Shown here in pieces: positions 56,601-64,000 of a stretch of DNA of 64,000 bases. The translations under genes were made by a program, and so were the position numbers. Under the pieces are notes generated by a model. That model saw nothing but the letters and a program-made list of their open reading frames with translations. It was not told where the DNA came from and did no database searches. Origin of the DNA: Watersipora subatra. Its lineage: Eukaryota > Bryozoa > Gymnolaemata > Cheilostomatida > Watersiporidae. Every line of letters starts with the position of its first letter. Within the stretch, counting starts at the first letter, position 1. The stretch spans positions 62,280,228 through 62,344,227 of the forward strand of contig NC_088716.1 in NCBI RefSeq assembly GCF_963576615.1. Reading direction: 5' to 3'.

Positions 56601-58261
56601 TAGTAAGATTAAAGTTACCTGCAGGACATAATTGTTTAATGTATTCAGACTAGTTAACCATATGTTTTAACCTTGATGAACTAGTTTAGACATCAAATGA
56701 ATGAGAGTTGTCCTTCCTTACTCCTGACGTATGATGAGACTGCAGCTACCTATGTGATAGATATTTCAGTTGGGCCTTCTGCATTTGAGGTCAGCAAATT
56801 GTTACTTAGTTGTTTGTCAATTACGAATCCTACAGACCTTAATGCAGAAGGTATACATCTCTCATTTAGACATAGGAGGAAGGACATCGTGGTCCAAGAC
56901 CTGGTACCAGTCTCCAGAGGTGTGGACGAGCAAAACTAACTTTGGTCAAGAGAATGTGGTGAGTGCCTGAACTAGCATCTAGATAATGGTTTGTTTCTAA
57001 CACTCAGACCATAGTGTTAACTGTCAGCCTACGGTGCTAACACTTAGACTATTGCGCTAATATTCAGACTATTGTGCTAACACTCAGACTATGGGGCTAA
57101 CACTCAGACTATGGTGTTAACACTCAGAGTATTGTGCTAACACTCAGACTAGTGTTAACACTCAGACTATAGTGTTAACACTCAGACTATGGTGCTAACA
57201 CTCAGACTATGGTGTTAACACTCAGACTATGGTGTTAACACTCAGACTATTGTGCTGACACTCAAGACTATGGTGTTAACACTCTGAATATGATGTTAAC
57301 AGTCAGACTATAGTGTTAACACTCAGACTATAGTGCTAGCACTCAAACTATGTTACTAACACTCAGATTTTAGTGGTAACAGAGTTAGGTCTACATTGTA
57401 AATCGCCTTAGGCTACGAATACAATATATCTCATTGTGTACGCTGCCTACATCTCTCATCCTGTTTTGTAACTTGTTCTATACTTGCCAGTGGCCTACGC
57501 CATCTACATATGATGAAAAGCTACGTATCGGGGGTGAGCACCAGAGCACCCGTGCTAGGTATCCAGTGTTTAGTATGGGCCACAGGTACAAAATGTCTAT
57601 GGTAAGACCAGACACCGATCAAGAGCCATCCCCTGCCTCCTATCAAAAAGACCTTGCTGATGGTCAGGTCTTCACGCGAGCTCCTGCTGTTATCCATGCC
57701 GTTCAAACTAACAACTTTGGTCTCTGGGGCAGACCAGGTGAAATTTCGTAATTTATTCCTCTCTATTTGCTAGATTCTTTCTCATGCTTTCACTTTTTTG
57801 TTACAGTTTTCGTTTTCCTTTATATTCTCCTCTTTTTTGAATTTTCAATCATCTTTATTTTTATATTTGCACCCCCTTTGTTCTGTCTTTTCTTTCTGTC
57901 CTTTTTTTCAATAATGACATCGCAATTTTTTAATGAATCACATGTTTTCATGAATGAACAGTCAGCCCCGGTGAATGGTTCTTGTTGAAAAACAGTTCTT
58001 CTTTTATGTCTTATTTTTTCTATTGGCAGCTCCTTCTTATTTTTTAATCTGTGAAAAAATTGTACACACCGGATGCATCTGTTGTTTACAACATTCTATT
58101 CGCGTATTAAAAGCGAACTTTTGATTGTAGACAGGAGTCCTGGGCCAGCTGCTTACAGCCCGAGTTTAACTTTTGTAAAACGCTCTCAACCTTCTTTCAG
58201 CCTAAGCAGGTCGAGTCGAGAGGGTCTCAAACCTTTGCTAGGTCCTTTTGCTTCATCCTAA
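50646..58261 (+). CDS. STPGR/SHIPPO-repeat protein, CIMAP/ODF3-like (5' end not found)
   Basis: Four exons: 50646-50848, 56870-56958, 57491-57737, 58131-58261 (stop TAA), all phases compatible (1, 0, 1). The peptide has repeated Pro-Gly-Pro-x-x-Tyr units: LTTPGPWAYSP, WPTPSTYDEKL, EPSPASYQKDL and SPGPAAYSPSL. Each is followed by an 'APSF' or 'QPSF'-like and Arg-containing segment, the hallmark of SHIPPO/ODF3 proteins that bind microtubules in cilia and sperm tails. The first visible exon starts with one base completing a codon, so exons are missing upstream. Its donor (AAAG|GTCTGT) is unusual. Intron 1 (50849-56869) contains a complete antisense copia element; intron 2 contains a 20-bp minisatellite. 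The gene is convergent with the stomatin gene. Confidence 0.82.
51059..51261 (-). repeat. copia 3' LTR
   Basis: Identical to 55333-55535. On the element strand it is preceded by the purine run 'tatgtgggag' (51262-51271), a likely polypurine primer for plus-strand synthesis. Confidence 0.95.
51363..55292 (-). CDS. copia Gag-Pol polyprotein, 1309 aa
   Basis: The single frame starts 27 bases after the primer site. Order of domains: Gag with a CCHC knuckle (CYNCNSPFHVVRDC, about residue 225-240) followed by an Arg/Gly/Asn-rich stretch; protease (WLIDSGATRHM, about 315); integrase zinc domain (HKRLAHINPTS...CDPCVKGK, about 450-490) and catalytic core (HSDVCGP, LRTDGGGEY, QNGVAERYNR); reverse transcriptase (FLNGKVSEELFM, YGLKQSSRCW, AVYVDDIVIL); RNase H (YSDANWAEN, SSTEAEYIA). 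Integrase before RT is the Pseudoviridae/copia order. All catalytic motifs visible are intact and there is no stop or frameshift. The polyprotein would self-cleave and copy the element through virus-like particles. Confidence 0.97.
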   Translation of the reverse strand: MDDKLSVDKLTTSNYSTWRFKLKHLLIAKELYEHCDGSIAEPTEGADAKKAYIKQSQRALSHIVLAISDEFIYLITECETPKAAWEKLQSHFERDTLANRIYLKKQYFRAIMRDGTSIENHLKYMKDIVNKLTAIKAPVSEEDQVVTLLGSMPSSYATVVTALEAQKPETLTLEFVQNALLNEEQKHGVKAAEMDSGESGKYGKTTSNSDIALYTVGDNTYERRCYNCNSPFHVVRDCTAQQNSRGNYNRANYNRGNYSRGNYSRGQGRGRGQGRGQANQHGAKFVTESQVTEIQSEESAFLVGENIAAAKEWLIDSGATRHMTPENGGFSTYTKFDQPEKVAIADGRVLDAIGSGNITISVSISRKVKRKATLHDVLHVPDLKQNLFSVQSAASKGMIVQFGHSRCWVKNKLHQIHAMGTLVGKLYYLDLESSDHKANLASSCNDIWHKRLAHINPTSIGLMNREQLVTGADLSNVSVGTICDPCVKGKMARKPFIARDGIKSTRVLELVHSDVCGPMQNKSIGGSRYFVSFIDDFSRFSHVYFINEKSDVFSVFKDFEALVTNQTGQPIGTLRTDGGGEYVSSEFEEYLRSQGIQHQLAVRYSQQQNGVAERYNRTVCELARALVIDAALPKHFWAEAISTAVYVRNRAPTTAHHEPTTPYQQWYNCKPDISNLRVFGSLAHAHVPSELRQKLDNKAETMMFVGYSLRSKGYRLYNPSTKKVVVRRDVVIDENRLGLPESETNQCENEDNSEKLTVELPEPENHSAVTRKSQRNPNPIVRFGVDEYVNHVACLTSNITEPLTMSEAMSSPQSKQWMNAASEEYTALIDNQTWTLVKLPAGRKAIGSKWVFKTKCKPDGSVDRFKARLVAKGYSQKQGIDYDETFAPVVHRSSLRALLSYGTDRGMLIHQMDVVTAFLNGKVSEELFMTQPDGFVSPGNEELVCKLNRSLYGLKQSSRCWNLVLDEYLRQLGFSPSSVEQCVYVHNDHGDQTILAVYVDDIVILSDTDQSMKIIKESLSSKFQMKDLGQLQFCLGINAEFTDTSVKLHQKHYIQQILEKYDMSDCKSVATPFATDIQLVKDDGSKSVDHTLYQSIVGSLLYASTATRPDIAHSVGVLSKFNSMPTQTHLTAAKRVLRYLKGTMDYGITFNKSDTQPVGYSDANWAENDESRHSISGNVFMSSSGPISWFSKRQSTIALSSTEAEYIAAFEAAKEAAWLRQLFVDITRETLPPIVLRIDNQSAISIANNTNVSKRSKHMDIKYHYIRQEVQNHNIVTEYCPTDDMIADIFTKPLPKIRFEKLRVMLNVG
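55319..55332 (-). promoter_or_regulatory. copia primer-binding site (initiator tRNA-Met anticodon arm)
   Basis: Immediately inside the 5' LTR the element strand reads 'ggttatgggcccag'. Its complement 'ctgggcccataacc' is the highly conserved anticodon arm of eukaryotic initiator tRNA-Met, not its 3' end. This matches the known habit of Drosophila copia and relatives, which prime from an internal tRNA-iMet fragment. Confidence 0.85.
55333..55535 (-). repeat. copia 5' LTR
   Basis: On the element strand it begins 'tgttcaaatatta' and ends 'aaaacaata'. Identical to the other LTR. Confidence 0.95.
55541..56869. other. Intron 1 remainder of the STPGR gene
   Basis: AT-rich sequence, no exon with compatible phase except the one at 56870. 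The frames at 56697-56939 are partly the shifted shadow of that exon. Confidence 0.45.
57000..57380. repeat. 20-bp minisatellite, about 19 units
   Basis: The unit is close to 'ttaacactcagactatggtg', with many single-base variants. It lies in intron 2 of the STPGR gene. Confidence 0.92.
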
Positions 58262-58888
58262 CTATCCCCTGGTGCGCTGTGTTTGTTATGCAAACCAACT
58301 AGAGTACACCTACTTTGGTAGGTTTATCTTCCCTTTACTTTTGATGTTGTGCGTCAAACTCTTCCTACTTACATAAAGGTTGCCCTTGACCAGTTATATG
58401 TGCATCTCAAATGCGAGTTACTTAGAACTTTTATAGAATCTACTCACTTGTATAACAAACCCTTGTGTTCAGGATATTTACTTTGCTGTTTTTATCAGAT
58501 GATCTTCTCTAATTATTTTGAATTATTTTTATAAAAACTGCTTTGATAAATCGAAATATATTTGAAAATAGTTTATTTCTAAACGTTTAGTAAATGTCTT
58601 GCGTGTGTATTAGACAACTATAAAACAGGTACCTATTGGTCAGAGATCAGACAGCTAATTACTCTTCACCGCATGTCAGTTGGAGCGTGATGAAGGTCTA
58701 AGAGTAATCGGATTGCTTGGACTCCTTTCTTGCTGAACTAACGCTCAAGTCTAGTGTGTTCGGGCTGCTGCTGCGGCTCCGCCTATCTACAACAAATAAC
58801 ATTGCTTCAGTTTGTCACTTCTGCTACTAACATCTATGAATACCGTGGGTCAACAACTTCGCATTTATTTGCATGTAGTAGGACCAAA
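58262..58888. other. Intergenic region between convergent genes
   Basis: It holds the 3' UTRs of the STPGR gene (plus) and stomatin gene (minus). I see no further gene. Confidence 0.5.
58864..58869 (-). terminator. Polyadenylation signal, stomatin gene
   Basis: AATAAA on the minus strand, 20 bases after the stop codon. Confidence 0.6.
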
Positions 58889-61800
58889 CTAGATAGCATA
58901 CCGTGAGCCAGTCACTTTGCCGAGAAGGTCCATAGGAAGAGGAAAGATGATAGTGGAATTCTTCTCCGCAGCAATCGTATTTAGTGTTTGCAAGTACCTC
59001 AACTGGAGAGCTGACGGTGATGAATTTATAACATCCGCCGCTTCTTTGAGAGCTCTTGCTGCCGATTGCTCACCTTCGGCAGCGATCACCTAAGAATGCC
59101 CATGTAATATTAGACACAGTTGGTCACCCTTCAGATTGGATACAAAATGTTAAAGAGGATTGTGTCTCGTCTATAAGCAAGTATCAGGTGTTACCTTAGC
59201 TTTAGCTTCTCTTGAGGCCTCAGCCTCTGCAGCCATTGCCCTTTGCAGCATTACAGGCAGCCTCACATCTTTTCTATAAAGTATATAATTTCCTTTTTTA
59301 AAGACAAGCTGTATGTTGAACTGCATTTAGAACAGTTGAATTTGATGTGGTGTCAAATTTCATTGCATGTACTTGAGAGGTGTTTGCTACTCTATCCAGT
59401 TGAGAGGGCTGCCAGAGCTTGTGTCAATACATACACGTAACATGTGAAACCGGCACCAGAGTTGCCGATATATGCTAATAGAAACATCGTAATAAGTGAC
59501 AAAGATACCCTATGTATGTAAATGCTACAAAAACAACAGGTTTATACTATTCTCTGCGGCCAAGATTCTCATAACGGCTCCAATTTTTAACCAGATAAAC
59601 TAGATTGGGACTAGCACATAGATTTACTAAAACAAAAAACCTGATGTTTATAATGCGCACTGAGTGCCTGATAACAACAGTTTTTAAATCAGCACAATGG
59701 CTACTAAGAAATTCTACATGGCAAGTTGTTGTATGTTTTAAAATACTCAACTAATAGCTTAAAACAGTAATATCAAAAACGAATCAACTCACTCCCTTCA
59801 TCATTCTATGTGACCAAAAGTTGGTCTCGCTTATGTAACAAGACTCTACAGGTATAATAGGAGTTGTCTTATTTCTTATCATTCCAGATGGCCAATAATT
59901 ATTTCTCGGCTTTCAAAAAAAACTGTTTAGTGTAAAGAAAGAGAAGTCTAAGCATATAGAGAAGCTCATCGATGGAATTTTGGTCTTGCTTATTGAACAA
60001 AACTCTAGATATAGCGGGAGTTGTCTCACTTGTCTCATACTTACATCTCTACCCGCTCAACTTTAATACCCCAGGGATCAGTCGCCTCATCCAAATTTAA
60101 TTGCATGCTGTGACTTATCTCCTCTCTTTCAATCAGAACTTGGGACAGATTCTTAGTGCCTGCAGTGATAGATAGACTAGGACTTGGTACTTACATTAGT
60201 TGGCAGGTTCAAGTCAAACGGTGGCAAACTTTTGAATAGTAGAAACTCAACATGTATTGCAAGTTCTGTCAACCAAAACTACAATAATCATAGAAACTGC
60301 TCTGCCTTTTTTGGTTTAGTGTTGCTTGGCTGATATACAGTATTGCACAGCTGATATACATTGTCGCACAGCTGATACGCAATGTTGCATAGTTGATATA
60401 CAGTGTTGCACAGGTGGTATACAGTGTTGCACAGGTGGTATACAGTGTTGCACAGCTGATACACAGTGCTGCACAAGGTAAAAGGATAGACAACTGACAT
60501 GGTGATCAACCAATAAGGTAGTAAGATAAGCAGCTGACACGCTGATTAGCCAATAAGGTAATGCCCCAAGAGGAATACAATATATTACCAAGAACATTCC
60601 TGAGAGTCGTCTGTGCCAACAAGCGAGTCGACCTGTTTGAATCCTCAACATTGGTTACAGATATGGTGGCGTTAAACACTCTGTAGTAGACGACAGCATC
60701 AACAGCTACTGTCACGGAGTCTTTGGTCAGTATCTGTATAATAGAGGATTGATTGGCCTATGACCGACATCTGTGGGCTACCTTGTCTCATATGAAATTA
60801 TTCATCGGGCAGGCAACTCCTCACTACTGTCATTTGTCTATGATATTCTGACTGAGGTTGGTTGCTATTATAGCATAGGACCATAAAATAATAAGTCAGG
60901 TCAAACCACTTAATGAAAGTGTGTTTTTAAAATTTAACATGTGTACTCCTTTTTGGCTCAGTGTAATTCCATCAACAGAACCATTAATTTAGTTGTTACA
61001 TCTATCTTTTTCTATTTATATATAATTATAAATCTAACTGTCTGTTTGTTTTTTGTTGGTGCGTCTGTCTGTGTGTCCAGCTATAGCAACAAAGTTTAAG
61101 GAATGAAAAATCTGCTGTGCACTGGATTTGAACATCAAACCTCCATTCTGCAGACTGGCATTTAGTCAATACACTAAGCTGTCCAACTGGCTATACTATG
61201 GGACAAATTGTGCACATACTCATTACACATGCCAATCCTTTATGGCTTCACGCTTAACATTTTAACTAACACAATTCTAGCATTATGCTCGAATTGTTGG
61301 CCAGAAGAAAAATGCTTTAACTCACATGGACAGCAAGACTTGCAATCAGTTTAGAGCTATTGTAGGCACTGCAACCAGTACAGTATGAATTACATAGCAA
61401 TAACCACAGTACACAGAAATAAACAAACACTTCATTTTAATGTTAAAATTGTAAATGTTGTATATGTTGATCAAAAGTAAACTTTCTGTGCAAAAACTTT
61501 TTTATTACCCGTTCAATGCCGGGCATTCACCTAGTTAATATATATTTATAAACTTAAGTACCTCTTGTGGAGGCACATCAAATGATATTGTCCTCATATC
61601 CACTACTTTGTAGTCGTCCACACATGGCAGGATGAAAAAAAGACCTACAATTAGTAAATGCAATAATAGCAAGATGTATTTTATTTTGATTTGGCATTTG
61701 CTTCCTATTTTGAAATATCTTGCGGTATTGAGCAGACAACTGCTTATAGAAACATGTCCTGCTTCATTGAATTAAAAAAGTTTTTATAAAGCCTTCTTTT

Positions 61801-63024
61801 AAATCAAAAAAGGCTCGGTAACTGTCAAAGACATTTGTAATTGGGAATTATCTTTGCCTTCCATAAACTTGCATGAGTTGCAAATTTCTAAGGGTGCAGC
61901 ACTTATTGCAACCATTCGATCCCTGGCAATCAACGCGTGTTCAGATGGCTAGATAGACTGTGAGAATGTGTAGCACTCACCATAAATCAATGATTTACAT
62001 GATAGAAACATAGTTTAAGAAGCCATGTTGAGGCTTGATATAGTACTCTGATAGCAAGATGATTTCGAGGGGGACAAATAAACGAAATGTGATGATAAAG
62101 CTTTGGATCAGGTTACACTAAAATAATCCTAACACAAACAAATTAATTTTTTATTGATCGGTTGCAGTCTAACCAACAGCGTTCATTTGTCCCGCTCTGC
62201 TGCAGTTATTAGTATTTCTTTATAAACTCAAGTGTAAAATGACTGTCTTATTTTTAAAACTGGTGAGATTGTCTAAACTCTGCAACAATTGCTCTTTCTC
62301 TCATGTAATCAATACAAACTTGTGTAATAACATTAAAGTGAGTCACCTATTTCATGCCTTTCATGAACTATTGAGAGTGTTTGGCTTGTTAATCAGCAAG
62401 GCAAGTTTGAACAATCATAAAATATTTTTCAATGCTTTTTGTTAGATATTGAAGCATTGTATACATTAATTAGCCTTTTTAGACATACTACAAAAAGTTG
62501 TTGCTTCATTTTTACCACTGTTGCTCTAGAAAGCAAAGTACATATGCCTTGCACAATATAAGGTAAGACAGTTTCTGTAATCTACTTATAGACATCATGC
62601 GATATATAAACATGCTCACCTGGACCTTTGGCCCCTCCCATTTTAATTCTACCTAGCCTGAACATGACGGCTCGCTCGTATTCCTGTACGACTTTGATGC
62701 AGACGCAGAGGCTGAAAGGCAAGGTGACCAAAACGAGGAGATATGATATTCCCATGAGAATATAACCCATACACACGCATTCATCATCTGAGGTTTTGGC
62801 GCCTACAATTATGGCAGTAAATCTCTTTTTATCATAATCTAAACATTATATCTCTCAAAACACCTTACAACGTTATTAGGAGACACAATAAACTCAGCAT
62901 TGATGCTGGAACTGAGAAGAGACAAGAGACATGAAATGTTATTCAAACTAGTAAAATAAATCCTTTGGAACTTTCTACTACCTTCATCTTGGTATTTGGA
63001 AACAAATATGCCAGGTTCGGCCAT
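58889..63024 (-). CDS. STOM: Stomatin (band 7/SPFH protein), complete, 282 aa
   Basis: Seven exons: 63024-62982, 62802-62620, 61644-61562, 60733-60589, 60159-60045, 59273-59195, 59089-58889 (stop). Every junction is GT-AG and phases fit throughout (1, 1, 0, 1, 2, 0). The protein has a short cytosolic N-terminus, a hydrophobic hairpin (residues about 25-45, with Cys residues in LCVCIKVV as possible palmitoylation sites) and the stomatin signature [13 protein letters not shown] and GGAKGPG. The SPFH domain follows ([56 protein letters not shown]). A coiled coil rich in Ala/Glu ([14 protein letters not shown]) and the C-terminal [10 protein letters not shown] and FPLPMDLL segments complete it. 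Length matches vertebrate stomatin (288). It forms oligomers on the inner face of lipid rafts and modulates ion channels and transporters. Orthologous versus stomatin-like subtype is not certain, so the symbol denotes the family. Confidence 0.95.
60322..60472. repeat. 21-bp minisatellite, about 7 units
   Basis: The unit is 'ttgcacagctgatatacagtg' with variants such as 'caggtggtatacagtg'. It lies in a stomatin intron; the overlapping minus frames of period 7 residues are artefacts. Confidence 0.9.
61015..61546 (-). repeat. Dispersed repeat with tRNA-like module, copy 3 (internally shortened)
   Basis: Read on the minus strand it starts 'ggtgaatgcccggcattgaa' plus 'cgggtaataaaa', as in copy 1. 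It ends with 'tagctggacacacagacaga'. The tRNA-like segment at about 61205-61120 has A-box-like 'acagcttagtgt' and B-box-like 'gatgttcaaatcc'. Much of the middle found in copies 1 and 2 is missing. It sits in a stomatin intron. Confidence 0.75.
61645..62619. other. Stomatin intron 2
   Basis: AT-rich unique sequence. The plus frame at 62239-62445 has no domain or splice support. Confidence 0.45.
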
Positions 63025-64000
63025 CTGCTTTGGTCACATTTGTTTGCTCTCTGTAATTTTCTTTTAACAAAAATTTAGAAACTGTGCTTATTACCTATAT
63101 AAAGAATTTCGATTGGACAACAAAAATGTGTAAAAGAGTGACATCATCAAAAGCTGTATATTTTTAAGCCCACAGAGGTTAGCGGATATCTTCTACTCCT
63201 CATTGGTTTTTATAATTGTGACAAGGGAAGCGCAGAACATTAAAAACATAACCCGACCGACTGAATCACTAAACATTCACAAATGCCATACTTGCCTTCA
63301 CCGGGTGACATTTGAAGAATAGATAAAACTAGGTTATTAGGTATATGACATCTCTGGATGCTTGTTAATCCTCACGTCTTGTTCATACAAAGACAAGTTG
63401 CCAACGGAACCAAAGATGAATTGAAACATTAATGTTGTCTTCACCGTTACATCGCGCTAAAATTGTTCTGGTCATTTTTGCCAGACTTATCGATTCACCC
63501 AGTGATATTGCAAGCTAAATGTTTCCCGCGCGAGCCTGAACATCGTTACATTCCTGCAAGCAACTGAATAACAGCATAAAATTAGTTTCAGTCACTAGGA
63601 AGATGAAAAAAATTATAATTATCTAATAATACCGATCCTCTCTCTTAACAATTTGATGGAACTTAATATCACGTGACCTATAGCTATTAGTATAGTATAG
63701 CTATAGTATAGCTATGAAACCTTAACACATCCATCACACTGACTAATACAAATTTTACGACAAAGTTTCAGTCGAGATTTGTCTTTACATGAGCTAAGCA
63801 TTAGTCCATTAAAAACAATTATTTCATCAGGTGGGAGTTGTGTCGAGAGCGTGAAGATAAATACACAGAAATGGGACCTAACCACCTTTACAGTGCATAC
63901 CCATAAGACAATGGCTACCAAATGCTGTCCACTCTGTCATGAACAATCGTAAACTAAGCAGTTTTATCAATGAAATGTAGAGCTGCTAAACTGAATAAGA
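63025..64000. other. Upstream region of the stomatin gene
   Basis: It contains the presumed promoter of the stomatin gene. I see no TATA box I would trust, no other gene, and only a short 'tagctatagtatagctat' repeat near 63690-63715. Confidence 0.4.

Overview
The window is nuclear DNA from an invertebrate animal. It has small exons with GT-AG introns, AT-rich spacers, many satellites and many transposons. Gene content (BCL-2 family, stomatin, SHIPPO/STPGR protein) is metazoan. A lophotrochozoan such as a bryozoan or mollusc is my guess, but the sequence alone does not fix the phylum. Most long open frames on their own are repeats or transposons; the real genes had to be assembled from short exons by matching splice sites and phases.

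Layout. 1-10 kb: a small RS-rich membrane protein exon (3271-3696), a TA-target element nested in an older inverted-repeat element (4.3-6.0 kb), and a 72-bp satellite (8.2-8.8 kb). 10.1-19.6 kb, minus strand: a spliced gene for an unrecognised type I membrane protein (signal peptide exon, four internal exons, a TM/tail exon), its introns filled with minisatellites and MITEs. 20-25 kb: nested MITEs and a ~65-bp satellite. 25.1-35.8 kb: two tandem BCL-2 family genes with matching exon phases and sizes, in the same orientation. 36-40 kb: MITEs and dispersed repeats. 40.3-46.35 kb: a hAT-like element with a perfect 8-bp target duplication and a BED-finger ORF, itself split by a decayed Ty3/gypsy LTR element. 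46.4-50.6 kb: mostly featureless. 50.6-58.3 kb: a SHIPPO/STPGR-repeat (CIMAP/ODF3-like) gene; one of its introns carries, in antisense, an apparently intact Ty1/copia element (identical LTRs, 5-bp target duplication, 1309-codon ORF). 58.9-63.0 kb, minus strand: a complete seven-exon stomatin gene, convergent with the STPGR gene.

Host genes do not form a pathway. The BCL-2 pair would act in mitochondrial apoptosis control, stomatin in membrane lipid-raft scaffolding, and the STPGR protein in cilia or sperm flagella. The most notable points are the tandem BCL-2 paralogs with non-canonical BH3 cores, the young copia element with a primer site matching the anticodon arm of initiator tRNA-Met, the hAT/gypsy nest with clean boundaries, several other nested insertions that can be proven by empty sites, and the unrecognised membrane protein gene. 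I found no CRISPR array, prokaryotic operon or clear new multi-gene system.
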